Numbered from the stretch's first letter, positions 26,339 through 35,922 are shown. The stretch is 64,000 nucleotides of DNA from Nocardia bovistercoris (GCF_015674855.1 NZ_JADMLG010000011.1:238323-302322); one strand, 5' to 3'. The notes: generated by a model not told the origin, from the sequence alone. A program made the numbers and translations.

Positions 26339-26358
26339 TAAATAAAGGGATTGATTTA
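26339..26358. promoter_or_regulatory. AT-rich inverted repeat upstream of the 26450 operon
   Basis: TAAAT and ATTTA flank a ten-base spacer in an otherwise very GC-rich stretch, 92 bases before the start of the lipocalin-like gene. The local AT richness makes it a promoter or operator candidate. No consensus was assigned. Confidence 0.3.
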
Positions 26359-26449
26359 TCTCGTGGGGAGGTGTTGACTGCGGAGACGATCGTGGGCGGG
26401 CCCGCGATCGATCGGTCCGCACGCTGCACCACACGAGAGGGGCGCGGAT

Positions 26450-27373
26450 ATGCCGAACGAGATCGGGGCGCACGACGAGGTCTTCCACCCGGCGGGCGAG
26501 GATCCGTACTGGAACGAGAGCGGATGGTTCGGATTCCATATTCCGGAACGTGATATCAACGGCTTCTTCTATTACTTCCACGACGTGCGCACCGGGGTGT
26601 CGGGCGGCGGACCCGCGCTGTGGGACGGCAGCGGCGCGGAGATCTACGACTGCCTGTACTACGACTGGCGGTGGCACCAACCGCCAACCGGCCCCATGGA
26701 ATTCGAGGACTTCTCGCTACCGAACTCACTGCGCCACCAGGTACTCGACCCGATGCGGCGGTACCGGCTGTCCTATTCGCAACCGGGCCTCGACCTCGAT
26801 CTGGAATGGACCGCGCTGATGGAGCCGCACGATTTCGGCGTGCCCCCCGATCCGTCCATTCCTCGCCACTTCGACCAGGCGGGCCGGGTGCGCGGCGTCG
26901 CGACGCTGCACGGCGAGCGCCTCGAGGTCGACTGCTTCTCGATGCGCGACCGCACCTGGGGACCGCACCGGCACGATATGACGCCCTCCGGTGATTTCGT
27001 GTGGGCCGTGGCGTCGCCGGAATCGCATTGGCATGCCATCGCCATCGGTGTCGGCGAAGACGCCCCCGACGTCGTGGTCGGCGGCTATTTCGCCCGCGAC
27101 GGCGTCGTCGGCAATCTCGTCAAGGGACAGCGGCGAGTGCTGGAACGGAAATCGGGCGCACCGGCGCGGGTGCTGTTCGAAGCCGAGGACGATCTCGGGC
27201 GGGAATTCCAGGCCGAAGGGCGAGTGCGCAGCGTGCTGCGCTGGATGGGCTGGCCGGGCCAACTCGCGTTCTGGACGTTGACCGACTGGGAGTGGGACGG
27301 ACAGCGCGGATTCGGCGAGAACCAGGAATTCTTCGCCCGCGACCTCGCACGGTCGCTGCTGACCCAGCCCTGA
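26450..27373 (+). CDS. CrtC/lipocalin-like protein (DUF7064/7065 type)
   Basis: A 307-residue protein dominated by beta-strands and aromatic residues, with no signal peptide. Segments such as DPYWNESGWFGFHIPERDINGFFYYFHD, DRTWGPHR and HAIAIGVGEDAPDVVVGGYF recall the two-lobed lipocalin fold of hydroxyneurosporene-synthase-like (CrtC) proteins. Actinobacterial members sit beside P450s, CoA transferases and kinase-like proteins, as here. They may bind or hydrate hydrophobic isoprenoid-like substrates; no catalytic residue is identified. The P450 gene starts 30 bases downstream. Confidence 0.65.
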   Translation: MPNEIGAHDEVFHPAGEDPYWNESGWFGFHIPERDINGFFYYFHDVRTGVSGGGPALWDGSGAEIYDCLYYDWRWHQPPTGPMEFEDFSLPNSLRHQVLDPMRRYRLSYSQPGLDLDLEWTALMEPHDFGVPPDPSIPRHFDQAGRVRGVATLHGERLEVDCFSMRDRTWGPHRHDMTPSGDFVWAVASPESHWHAIAIGVGEDAPDVVVGGYFARDGVVGNLVKGQRRVLERKSGAPARVLFEAEDDLGREFQAEGRVRSVLRWMGWPGQLAFWTLTDWEWDGQRGFGENQEFFARDLARSLLTQP

Positions 27374-27403
27374 ACCACGCCCGGATCGCCAGGAAGGAAC
27401 AAG

Positions 27404-28642
27404 ATGGCCGACAACACCGTGATCGCCCCCGACGAGACACTCGATATCCCCGATTTCCCCCTGCGGCGCGCCGCCGAGGAACCGTTCGCGCCGCCCCCGC
27501 TCGTCCGCGCGCGCAACGCCGAACGCGAACTGTTCCGGGTACGCATCTGGGACGGCAGCACGCCGTGGCTGATCACCGGATACGACGCGATACGCGCGCT
27601 GTTCGGCGACCCTCGGGTCAGTGTCGACGACCGGATCGATGGGTATCCGCACTGGAACGAGGCGATGCGATCCACCGTGCACAAACGTCCCCGGTCGGTG
27701 TTCACCTCCGATGGCGACGAGCACAACCGCTATCGACGAATGCTCACCAAGTCGTTCACCTTCAAGCGCGTCGAGGCGTTGCGCGCGTCCGTGCAGCGTG
27801 TCACCGACGAACACATCGACGCGATCCTGGCCGGACCGCAACCCGCCGATCTCGTTCCCGCCCTGTCGCTTCCGATTCCGTCGCTGGTGATCAGCGAGAT
27901 GCTCGGAGTGCCGTACGCCGACGCCGAGTTCTTCCAGGAGCAGGCCAACAAGGGCATGAGCCGCTACGCCACCGCCGAGGACGCGGCGGCGGGAGCGGGC
28001 GCATTGGCGAAGTATCTGGCGAATCTCATCCGCGAACGGGTCGAGGACCCGCGCGAGGACCTGGTGTCCGACCTCGCCGAACGCGTCGGGGCCGGTGACA
28101 TCAGCGTGCGCGAGGCCGCGCAGCTGGCGACGGGCGTGCTGATCGCGGGCCACGAGACCACCGCGAACCAGATCAGCCTGAGCGTGGCGGCGCTGTCGCA
28201 GCGGCCCGATCAGCTCGAGCTGCTGCGCGACGCCACGGACCCGAAGGTGATCGCGGGCGCGGTGGAGGAACTGCTGCGTTTCCTGAGCATCATCCAGACC
28301 GGTCAGCGGCGCGTCGCCGTCGAGGACATCGAGATCGGCGGCGAGACCATCCGCGCGGGCGACGGGGTCATCCTCGACGTCGCCCCCGCGAACTGGGACG
28401 CCCGTCGCTACCCGGAACCGGACCGGTTGGATCTGGAACGCCAGGACGCGCCGCACGTCGGTTTCGGCTTCGGACGCCACCAGTGCGTCGGCGCGCAACT
28501 CGCGCGCATGGAGTTGCAGATCGTGCTGCCCACCCTGTTCCGGCGCATCCCGACGCTGCGACTCGTGCAGCCCGTCGACGATCTGCCGTTCAAGCACGAC
28601 GCACTCGCCTACGGTCTGTACGAGCTTCTGGTCACCTGGTAG
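27404..28642 (+). CDS. Cytochrome P450 (class I)
   Basis: A 412-residue soluble P450. The I-helix is VLIAGHETTANQ, ExxR is in AVEELLRF, and Cys361 in FGFGRHQCVGAQLARMEL binds heme. It is a distinct paralogue of the 12194 enzyme; its N-terminus (IPDFPLRRAAEEPFAPPP) and SVFTSDGDEHNRYRRMLTKSFT differ clearly. No ferredoxin gene is adjacent, so it may share the one at 13407. It lies in an apparent operon from 26450 to 33342 with short gaps and coupled starts. Confidence 0.9.
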   Translation: MADNTVIAPDETLDIPDFPLRRAAEEPFAPPPLVRARNAERELFRVRIWDGSTPWLITGYDAIRALFGDPRVSVDDRIDGYPHWNEAMRSTVHKRPRSVFTSDGDEHNRYRRMLTKSFTFKRVEALRASVQRVTDEHIDAILAGPQPADLVPALSLPIPSLVISEMLGVPYADAEFFQEQANKGMSRYATAEDAAAGAGALAKYLANLIRERVEDPREDLVSDLAERVGAGDISVREAAQLATGVLIAGHETTANQISLSVAALSQRPDQLELLRDATDPKVIAGAVEELLRFLSIIQTGQRRVAVEDIEIGGETIRAGDGVILDVAPANWDARRYPEPDRLDLERQDAPHVGFGFGRHQCVGAQLARMELQIVLPTLFRRIPTLRLVQPVDDLPFKHDALAYGLYELLVTW

Positions 28643-28700
28643 CCGACACGGCTTCCCGAAACGCAGCCCCCGCGCCACCACCACCGAATGGGAGAGGTCC

Positions 28701-29672
28701 ATGCCGGAGTACGACTACGAGAAGATGAAGAAGGACGCCGAGCCGTTCATCACGTTCGAGAAGGACGTCAAGAACCGCATCGCGTACATCACCTTCAATC
28801 GCCCCGACGAACTCAACTCCACCAATATGGGTATGCGGCAGAACTATGCCGACCTCATCCACAAATGCAATGTCGACGACGACGTGAAGGTCGTCGTGAT
28901 CCGCGGCGAGGGTGACGATTTCGGCAGCGGCGGCGATCTGCCCGAGCAGCGCGAAATGCTCGAGAACCCCGGAATGTCACTGCTGCACGAACTCTCGATC
29001 AACGACGAGAACGTGAAGTACCCGCCCGGCGACTCCTACCGTTACCTGTCGACGGTCACCGACCACTACGCCAAGGCCCGCGCGGGCAACCGACCGCTGC
29101 AGGAGCTGAAGAAGATCAGCATCATCGAGGCCAAGGGGTACTGCTACGGATGGCACTTCTACCAGGCCGGTGACGCCGATCTGGTGATCTCCTCCGACGA
29201 CGCGCTCTTCGGGCATCCTGCCTTCCGCTACGTCGGCTGGGGTCCGCGGCTGTGGTGGTGGGCCGAGACCATGGGCCTGCGCAGGTTCTCCGAAATGCTG
29301 TTCACGGGGCGGCCTTTCACCGCCGAGGAGATGCGCGAGTGCGGATTCGTCAACAGCGTGGTGCCGCGCGAGGATCTGGAAGCCGAGACGCTCAAGTACG
29401 CGCTCGCGTGTTCGCGGTCCCGGCCGACCGACACCGTCGCGGTGCAGAAGACCTTCCTCGAACTCTACAAACAGCACAAAGGCGAGTACTTCGGCAGCCT
29501 GCTGACCGGCCTTGTCGAGGGGCTGCTGCCGATGATGACCAATGACAAGGAGAACGAGGTCGACCTCACCGGGGACACCTTCGGCAAGGGCCTCAACAAC
29601 GTCGTCAAGGACAACGACCTGAACTTCCCGCCCGAATGGCGGCTCAGCCGCTCCGGCCGCAAGAAGCCGTGA
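28701..29672 (+). CDS. Enoyl-CoA hydratase/isomerase family protein
   Basis: A 323-residue crotonase-fold protein, longer than the 260-residue norm. The fold is clear from RIAYITFNRPDELNSTN, VKVVVIRGEGDDFGSGGDL and DADLVISSDDALFGHPAFRYVGWGP. The second oxyanion-hole segment is unusual: the standard glycine-rich GxAxGGG is replaced by AKGYCYGWHFYQAGD. Extra residues lie between the two segments (YPPGDSYRYLSTVTDHYAKAR). It probably acts on a bulky or unusual CoA ester. The stop is overlapped by the GTG start of the double CoA transferase. Confidence 0.82.
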   Translation: MPEYDYEKMKKDAEPFITFEKDVKNRIAYITFNRPDELNSTNMGMRQNYADLIHKCNVDDDVKVVVIRGEGDDFGSGGDLPEQREMLENPGMSLLHELSINDENVKYPPGDSYRYLSTVTDHYAKARAGNRPLQELKKISIIEAKGYCYGWHFYQAGDADLVISSDDALFGHPAFRYVGWGPRLWWWAETMGLRRFSEMLFTGRPFTAEEMRECGFVNSVVPREDLEAETLKYALACSRSRPTDTVAVQKTFLELYKQHKGEYFGSLLTGLVEGLLPMMTNDKENEVDLTGDTFGKGLNNVVKDNDLNFPPEWRLSRSGRKKP

Positions 29673-32041
29673 CCGCACAGGCGCTGGCCGGTTTCCGCGT
29701 CGTCGAACTGGCCGAGCGGGTGGCCGGGGAGTACTGCGGGAAGCTGTTGGCCGATTTCGGCGCCGAGGTGATCAAGGTCGAGCGGCCGGGGACCGGAAGT
29801 CCGACCCGACGCATGTCCCCCGTGCTCGGCGCCGGGACCGAATCGAGCGGACTGTTCGCCTACGCGAACACCAACAAGCGGTCGGTCGCGCTGGACACGG
29901 CCGACCGCGCCGCCCTGCACGCCTTGATCGCGACCGCGGACGCCGTCGTCGACGACCACGCGGCGTCCTGGCGCGAAAGCATCGGCCTTGCCCGCACGGC
30001 TGTCGAGGCCGACCATCCCGGCGTCGTGTTCTGCTCGGCGACCCCCTTCGGCGCGCAGGCGCCCGACCGGCTCCGAAATGCCACGAGCCTGAACATCTTC
30101 CAGGCCGGCGGCTGGGGTCATCACACGCCGGGCAATTGCGATCCCGAAGCCGCACCGCTACAGGGGCCGGGCAGGTTCGTCGCCGACTACGAAGCCGGAT
30201 TGGACGCGGCGCTGTGCGTCGCGTCCGCCCTGTTCGGCAAGCTGCACCGCAGGGCGGGGGAATTCATCGATCTGTCCCAGCAGGCCGTGCTCGCCTCCCG
30301 CGCGGATTGCGTGCTCGGCAGGTTTCTCGCGGGCGAAGTGACTCCCGAAGGCGCACGCACCGACTTCGATCAGCAGGGACCCGCCTCGTTCTTCACCTGC
30401 GCGGACGGCGCCGTCTACCTGTACATGACCAACCGGAATCACTGGCGTGGCCTGCGCGCGTTACTGGAAGAGGCCGCGTGGCTGGACGAATTCGACGAGA
30501 ACTGGCTGGAATTCGATGTCTCGGCCGACAAGGTGGCCGCCTTCCGCGCCGGGTTCGCCCGATCCGTCGCCGCCCGCTCGCGCGCCGAGCTGACCGAACG
30601 CGCCCAGAAGCTCGGCGTCGCCCTGGTACCGGTCAACGACGCCGCCGACCTGAAACAGTCAGCGCAATACCGGCATCGCGGTTTCTTCCAGCGGGTCACG
30701 CATCCGACCCTCGGCGCCGCGGACTATCCGACCGTGCCCTATCGACTGAGCCGCACACCGGCCCGGATCACCCGTTGCGCACCGGAATTGGGCGAATACA
30801 CGACGACGACGGCACGCGGGTCCGTACGTGAGCCCGTACCACCCCGATTCCAGCGACCCCGTAGCACCCGAGGCGGACCGCTCGCGGGAGTTCGCGTGGT
30901 CGAGTTGGGCAAGGTGTGGGCGGCGCCGTATGCGGGCAAACTGCTGGCATTCCTCGGGGCCGAGGTCATCAAGGTGGAGAGCCGCGACAATCCGGACGAG
31001 ATGCGCGCCTACGGCGGCACCGACATCGACCACGCCCCCTATTTCCTGAGCATCAACCCCGAAATACTCAGCGTCGAGATCGACATGAAATCACCGACCG
31101 GGGCGGATCGATTGCGCGAACTCATCGCCCGCAGCGATATCGTCATCGAGAACCTGCGCCCCGGCGCCATGGCACGACTCGACCTGACCTACGAGGCGTT
31201 GACAGCGATCAAACCGGACATCATCGCGGTCTCGATCAAGATGTGGGGCACGAGCGGCCCGCTCAGCTACCAGACCGGCTACGCGCCCTGCTTCGCCGCG
31301 CTGTCGGGAGCGGCCGCCTCCGTCGGCCGTCCCGGCGGGCCGCCGTTGGGCGCCAACAGTCGCTACGGCGACTCGACGGTCGGCGCCGCCGCGGCATTCG
31401 CCGCCGTCACGGCGCTGTTGCACCGCGAACTCACCGGCGAGGGCCAGTTCGTCGACGTGTCCGCCGTCGAGACGCTGTCGACCATGATCGGCGACCGACT
31501 CCTCGAACACGGTCTCACCGGACAACCGCTCGCCCCCGTCGGCAACCGTCACCCGGACCTGAACCCGCACGGATGCTACCGGTGTGCCGACGGCTGGGTC
31601 AGCATCGCGGTCGCCGACGACCGGCAGTGGCGGCAGCTGACCGAAGTCCTCGACGCACCGAACCTGACGGCCGACAGCCGCTTCGCGAACAACCGCGGCC
31701 GGAGTGAGAACAGCGACGAACTCGATGAAGCGATCACCCGCCACACGCTGGGCCACGCGGCCGAGGACCTCGCTCGACGGCTGTCCGAGGCCGGGGTGCC
31801 CGCGACCAAGAGCGCGACGGCTCCGGAGATCATCGGCGACCGCGGACTGTGGGACCGGGAGTTCTACCGATTCGTCTCCGACCACCGCGAAGGCCTGCGC
31901 CCGATCCTGGGCGCACCGTGGCGAATGTCGCGTTCCGAAGCGGAAATCACGCGCGGCGCACCATGTCTCGGCGAGCACGACGCGTATGTACTCGCCGAGA
32001 TCCTGTCCTCGCCGACCGCGGCGATCGACGGCACGCCATGA
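29669..32041 (+). CDS. Tandem two-domain CaiB/BaiF CoA transferase
   Basis: A 790-residue protein made of two family III CoA transferase domains in one chain. Domain 1 starts GFRVVELAERVAGEYCGKLL and domain 2, near residue 406, starts GVRVVELGKVWAAPYAGKLL. Each keeps a likely catalytic Asp in the expected place (RFVADYEAGLDAA in the first, NSRYGDSTVGAAA in the second). The linker around residues 380-405 is Pro/Arg-rich. Family III enzymes normally form interlocked dimers, so a covalent tandem may represent a fused heterodimer. GTG 29669 overlaps the upstream stop (GTGA), and the stop overlaps the next ATG (ATGA). Confidence 0.85.
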   Translation: MTAQALAGFRVVELAERVAGEYCGKLLADFGAEVIKVERPGTGSPTRRMSPVLGAGTESSGLFAYANTNKRSVALDTADRAALHALIATADAVVDDHAASWRESIGLARTAVEADHPGVVFCSATPFGAQAPDRLRNATSLNIFQAGGWGHHTPGNCDPEAAPLQGPGRFVADYEAGLDAALCVASALFGKLHRRAGEFIDLSQQAVLASRADCVLGRFLAGEVTPEGARTDFDQQGPASFFTCADGAVYLYMTNRNHWRGLRALLEEAAWLDEFDENWLEFDVSADKVAAFRAGFARSVAARSRAELTERAQKLGVALVPVNDAADLKQSAQYRHRGFFQRVTHPTLGAADYPTVPYRLSRTPARITRCAPELGEYTTTTARGSVREPVPPRFQRPRSTRGGPLAGVRVVELGKVWAAPYAGKLLAFLGAEVIKVESRDNPDEMRAYGGTDIDHAPYFLSINPEILSVEIDMKSPTGADRLRELIARSDIVIENLRPGAMARLDLTYEALTAIKPDIIAVSIKMWGTSGPLSYQTGYAPCFAALSGAAASVGRPGGPPLGANSRYGDSTVGAAAAFAAVTALLHRELTGEGQFVDVSAVETLSTMIGDRLLEHGLTGQPLAPVGNRHPDLNPHGCYRCADGWVSIAVADDRQWRQLTEVLDAPNLTADSRFANNRGRSENSDELDEAITRHTLGHAAEDLARRLSEAGVPATKSATAPEIIGDRGLWDREFYRFVSDHREGLRPILGAPWRMSRSEAEITRGAPCLGEHDAYVLAEILSSPTAAIDGTP

Positions 32042-33342
32042 CCGCGACGCGACCCGAACAAACCGCGATCGGCGACCGCCACGGTCTACCCATCCCCGTA
32101 CATCCTGAGGCGCTGCACCTGGCGGGCGCCGAATTCCTCACGCGAGCCTTCCACACCGCGGGAACTCTCGCCCCCGACAACGCCGTCACCGCCATCACCG
32201 AATTCCGGGAGATCGGCGGCGGCAGCACCGGACGCAAGGCGCTGCTCTCGGTGCGCTATCGCCACGAACAACCGCACCTGCACACCGACCTGTTCGCCAA
32301 ATTCTCCCGCGACCTCGACGACGAGATCAGGGACCGGGGTCGAACGCAGATGGAAACGGAGGTCGGCTTCGCCGAATTGGCCCGCACTCCCGGATTTCCC
32401 GTCACGGTGCCCGCCGCCCAATTCGGCGACTACCACGCCGAGTCGGGGACCGGACTGCTGATCACCGAGCGAATCGCCTTCGGCGCGGACGGCATCGAAC
32501 CACAGCACCACAAATGCCTCGACTACGAGATGCCGCAGCCTTATGAGCACTACCGCGCGCTGCTGACCGCCGTCGCGCGATTGGTGGGCGCGCACCGCGC
32601 GGGCGCGCTCCCCGAACATCTGATCGAACGGTTTCCCACCGAAGAACAGATCACGGGAGCCGGGCAGCGCCCTTCGCCCCAGAAATTGCCGCGACGACTC
32701 ACCCGACTGCGCGAATTCTGCCTGGCCTTTCCCGCGCTACTACCCGAGCACGTCCGCACGGACAGTTTTCTCACCGGTTTCGCCGACGCGGCCGTAGAAT
32801 TCCAGCGACACGAATCCGCGATCTGGTCGCGGTTGCGCTCCGACACCGAATACAGCGGGCTCTGCCATTGGAACGCCAATGTCGACAACGCCTGGTTCTG
32901 GCGCGACGACAAGGACGAACTGCACTGCGGACTCATGGACTGGGGATGCGTCAGCCGCATGAACCTGGCCATGGCCGTCTGGGGCGCGATGTCCGGGGCG
33001 GAAGTCGAACTGTGGGACCGCCATCTCGACGACCTGCTCGACCTCTTCGTCACCGAGATACACCGATCCGGCGGCCCACGACTCGATCCGAGCCGCCTCG
33101 CGGCCGAACTCATGCTCTACATCGGAACCATGGGCGTCACCTGGCTGCTCGATGTCCCCGCCGTGATCATGCGCGGCTTCGCGCCTTCCGCCGACCTGAC
33201 GCGCACCGATCCGCGGATAAAATCCCACGAGAGTATTCGCGCACCGCTACAGATGCTGACCAACGTACTGAATCTGTGGCATGCGCACGATTTCGGCGGC
33301 CTGCTCGAATCCGCACTGCTCCAACGACTCCGACCAGGATAG
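32038..33342 (+). CDS. Kinase-fold (aminoglycoside phosphotransferase-like) protein
   Basis: A 434-residue protein with a phosphotransferase fold. The catalytic loop, normally HGDxxxxN, reads CHWNANVDN: His277 and the final Asn284 are kept but the catalytic Asp is Asn279. The metal-binding Asp301 of the DFG-like motif is present in CGLMDWG. The N-lobe shows a plausible ATP region (FREIGGGSTGRKALLSVRY) and LFAKFS with the lysine. Similar proteins accompany P450/CoA-transferase clusters in mycolic-acid actinomycetes. It may phosphorylate a hydrophobic substrate or have lost activity. ATG start overlaps the preceding stop. Confidence 0.72.
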   Translation: MTATRPEQTAIGDRHGLPIPVHPEALHLAGAEFLTRAFHTAGTLAPDNAVTAITEFREIGGGSTGRKALLSVRYRHEQPHLHTDLFAKFSRDLDDEIRDRGRTQMETEVGFAELARTPGFPVTVPAAQFGDYHAESGTGLLITERIAFGADGIEPQHHKCLDYEMPQPYEHYRALLTAVARLVGAHRAGALPEHLIERFPTEEQITGAGQRPSPQKLPRRLTRLREFCLAFPALLPEHVRTDSFLTGFADAAVEFQRHESAIWSRLRSDTEYSGLCHWNANVDNAWFWRDDKDELHCGLMDWGCVSRMNLAMAVWGAMSGAEVELWDRHLDDLLDLFVTEIHRSGGPRLDPSRLAAELMLYIGTMGVTWLLDVPAVIMRGFAPSADLTRTDPRIKSHESIRAPLQMLTNVLNLWHAHDFGGLLESALLQRLRPG

Positions 33343-33398
33343 AAATGGCCGCCGCTCTCATTCAGGTAGATCGATCCTCTGATTCGGAAGGTGGGATC

Positions 33399-34073
33399 AT
33401 GTTGACCGAACGTGTGAACAGTGCGCGCGCACCCGGCGCGGACAGGTCGGCGGCCACGCGGGAAGCACTGCTGTCCACCGCCGAGCGGCTGTTCGCGGAA
33501 CAGGGCCTGTCCGCGGTGTCCAACCGGCTGATCAGCGCCGAGGCCGGGCAGGGAAACAACGCGGCCGCCAACTATCACTTCGGAAGCCGCAGCGAGCTGT
33601 TGCGCGCGATCGAGCGCAAACATCGAATACAGATAGACGAGGTGCGTGTCGCACTGTTCGCCGAGACAGCCGATTCCACGGAATTGCGCGACTGGGTCGC
33701 CCTGCTCGTGCGTCCGCTGACCGATCACCTGGAAGCGCTCGGCAATCCGAGCTGGTACGCGCGTTTCGCCGCCCAGGCCATGGCCGATCCGGTGTTCCGC
33801 CAGATCGTGACGACGGACGCGCTGGCCTCTCCCCTACTCGGCCGCACACTCGACGGCATCATGGGCTGCCTGCCGAAACTCGACAGGGATGTGCGCTACC
33901 GGCACACCGTCATGACCCGCAATCTGCTGATGCACACCTGCGCGGAGCTCGAGGGCGAACTCGCCGCGCACGGACCTGACACCCGCTGGACCTGGCGCGA
34001 CGCCGCGGAGGACCTGACCGACGCCATCGTCCGGCTCTGGCAGGTGCCCGCGGCTTCCGGAAGGAAGGTATGA
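33399..34073 (+). CDS. TetR family transcriptional regulator
   Basis: A 224-residue repressor. The DNA-binding segment reads AVSNRLISAEAGQGNNAAANYHFGSRSELLRAIERKH, a recognisable TetR helix-turn-helix with the YHFGS stretch. ATG 33399 is chosen because GGAAGGTGGG lies four bases upstream; an ATG at 33345 would add 18 residues and lacks such a site. It follows the kinase-like gene by 56 bases and overlaps the hydrolase gene by ATGA, so it is co-transcribed with the genes it may regulate. Confidence 0.85.
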   Translation: MLTERVNSARAPGADRSAATREALLSTAERLFAEQGLSAVSNRLISAEAGQGNNAAANYHFGSRSELLRAIERKHRIQIDEVRVALFAETADSTELRDWVALLVRPLTDHLEALGNPSWYARFAAQAMADPVFRQIVTTDALASPLLGRTLDGIMGCLPKLDRDVRYRHTVMTRNLLMHTCAELEGELAAHGPDTRWTWRDAAEDLTDAIVRLWQVPAASGRKV

Positions 34074-34954
34074 ACGTGGAATTCGTCGAAGTGAACGGCG
34101 GTCGCATCGCCTACGAGATTCTCGGCGACACAGGCGATCTCATCGTGCTCACCCCCGGTGGCCGATTCGCGATGGACATCCCGGGACTGCGCCCGCTCGC
34201 CGAGGCGTTGGCCGCGGGCGGCCACCGAGTGCTGCTGTGGGACCGCCCCAATTGCGGTGCGTCGGACGTCCAGTTCAACGGGCAGAGCGAATCCCACATG
34301 CGCGCCGACACGCTGCGGGGCCTGCTCACCGCGCTCGACACCGGACCCGTCGTGCTCGCGGGCGGTTCGGGCGGCGCACGCGATTCGATGCTGACCACGA
34401 TCCGATACCCGGACCTGGTGACGAGACTGGTGCTGTGGAACATCGTCGGCGGGATCTACGGCACCTTCAATCTCGGCGCCCACTACATCCTGCCCAACCT
34501 GCAAACGGCGCGCACCCTCGGCATCGACGGCCTGCTGCGCATGCCGGAATGGCGCGAGCTGGTCGCACTCAACCCGAACAACGAAGCGCGACTGCGCGAA
34601 CTCGGCGACGACGAATTCGTCAAGGTCATGTCGCGCTGGCTCAACGCCTACGTCCCGAAACCGGGACAGACCATCCCCGGCGTCGAGGACGAGCTGTTCG
34701 ACCGAATTCGAGTACCCACCTTGATCATTCGCGGCGGCGCGCACGATCCCGACCACCCGAGGCGCACTTCCGTGGAAGTGAGCTGCCTGATCGAGGGTTC
34801 GACCCTCGTCGACCCGCCGTGGCCCGAGGACGCCTGGGAAAGCGCGGTGCGGGACCGGGCGCACGGGCGGGTGGACCGATTCAACCTGTTCGACACCTGG
34901 GTCCTCGCCGCACCGACCATTCTCGAGTTTCTCGCCGATCGACCGAGGAGGTAA
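34070..34954 (+). CDS. Alpha/beta hydrolase
   Basis: A 294-residue alpha/beta hydrolase. The nucleophile elbow is AGGSGGAR (Ser in G-x-S-x-G), preceded by HRVLLWDRPNCGASD with the typical DRxGxGxS-like loop. The acid is probably in IIRGGAHDPDHP; the closing His may be in the C-terminal RDRAHGRVDRF. The mid-region lid is helical. Homologues cleave C-C or ester bonds in ring catabolism; the true substrate is unknown. The start overlaps the TetR stop, and the SDR starts three bases after its own stop. Confidence 0.82.
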   Translation: MNVEFVEVNGGRIAYEILGDTGDLIVLTPGGRFAMDIPGLRPLAEALAAGGHRVLLWDRPNCGASDVQFNGQSESHMRADTLRGLLTALDTGPVVLAGGSGGARDSMLTTIRYPDLVTRLVLWNIVGGIYGTFNLGAHYILPNLQTARTLGIDGLLRMPEWRELVALNPNNEARLRELGDDEFVKVMSRWLNAYVPKPGQTIPGVEDELFDRIRVPTLIIRGGAHDPDHPRRTSVEVSCLIEGSTLVDPPWPEDAWESAVRDRAHGRVDRFNLFDTWVLAAPTILEFLADRPRR

Positions 34955-34957
34955 CCG

Positions 34958-35758
34958 ATGCCCGACGAATTCGCCGACAAAGTCGTCATCGTCACCGGGG
35001 GTGCGTCCGGCATCGGCCGGGCGACGGTGGAACTGTTCCACGAACTCGGCGCGACGGTCGTCGCGGCCGATATCGACGCCGACCGAGGCGAACAACTCGC
35101 CGAATCCCTCGGCGAACGCGCTCACTTCCGGCAGGTCGACGTCGGCGATCCCGACCGGGTCGGCGAATTGGTGCGAAATACCGTGGAAACGCTGGGCGGC
35201 CTGCACATCATGGTCAACAACGCGGCCGTGTCCAGCCGACTGCGCAAGTTCCTCGACGACGACCTCGGCGACTTCCAGCGCATCATGTCCATCAACGTCC
35301 TCGGCGTCATGGCGGGCACCCAGCACGCCGCGCGCCACATGGCCGAAGCGGGCGGCGGCGCCATCGTCAACATGACCTCCATCGGCGGCACCGAAGCGGG
35401 CGGCGGAGTGATGATCTACCGCGCCTCCAAAGCCGCCGTCGTGCAATTCACGAAATCCGCCGCGATCGAACTGGCGCGCCACGACATCCGCGTCAACGCC
35501 ATCGCCCCCGGAAATATCCCGACCCCCCTGCTCGCTTCCTCGGGCGAGGGCATGAGCGCCGAAGAAATCGAATACCAGGAAAACAGAGTCCGCGAAATCA
35601 TGCGCTCGAACCGCCCCCTCCCCCGCGAAGGCACCCCCCGCGACGTAGCCGAGGCCGTCACCTACCTCACCGGCGAACGCGGCCGCTACATCACCGGCAT
35701 CGTGCTCCCCGTCGACGGCGGCACCACAGCGGGCAAGCCGCTGCCGAAACGCTCCTGA
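34958..35758 (+). CDS. SDR family oxidoreductase
   Basis: A 266-residue classical SDR. The cofactor loop is TGGASGIG near residue 14, NNAA is in IMVNNAAVS, the active-site Ser is in VNMTSIGG, and the YxxxK pair is in IYRASKAAV. After it, INAIAPGNIPTPLLASSG shows the usual substrate lid. Asp39 at the end of the second strand (VVAADIDADRG) favours NAD over NADP. It is the last gene of the second catabolic block. Confidence 0.88.
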   Translation: MPDEFADKVVIVTGGASGIGRATVELFHELGATVVAADIDADRGEQLAESLGERAHFRQVDVGDPDRVGELVRNTVETLGGLHIMVNNAAVSSRLRKFLDDDLGDFQRIMSINVLGVMAGTQHAARHMAEAGGGAIVNMTSIGGTEAGGGVMIYRASKAAVVQFTKSAAIELARHDIRVNAIAPGNIPTPLLASSGEGMSAEEIEYQENRVREIMRSNRPLPREGTPRDVAEAVTYLTGERGRYITGIVLPVDGGTTAGKPLPKRS

Positions 35759-35910
35759 GAGCGCGCCCCGTTCTCGGCCGCCAGGTAGCTCGATCCCCAG
35801 GTGATGGCGACGGCAGGCAGAGCCAGGTCCACACCGGTCGCGGAGATGCGGCCCGGTGTGCCCCGGACGTGGTCTCCGGGGCACACGGTGGGCCGGTACG
35901 CCTCGGCCAT
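35759..35910 (-). pseudogene. 5' remnant of an EamA/DMT-type transporter gene
   Basis: A minus-strand frame opening at ATG 35910 encodes GVDLALPAVAITWGSSYLAAE, which matches the first transmembrane helix of drug/metabolite (EamA) transporters (xxVAxTWGSSYLAxK). The frame then runs into the antisense of the SDR 3' end and stops, with no further helices. It therefore looks like a transporter gene cut off by a deletion or insertion at the SDR border. The match rests on about 20 residues. Confidence 0.4.
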
Positions 35911-35922
35911 CCCCTTTTCGCC

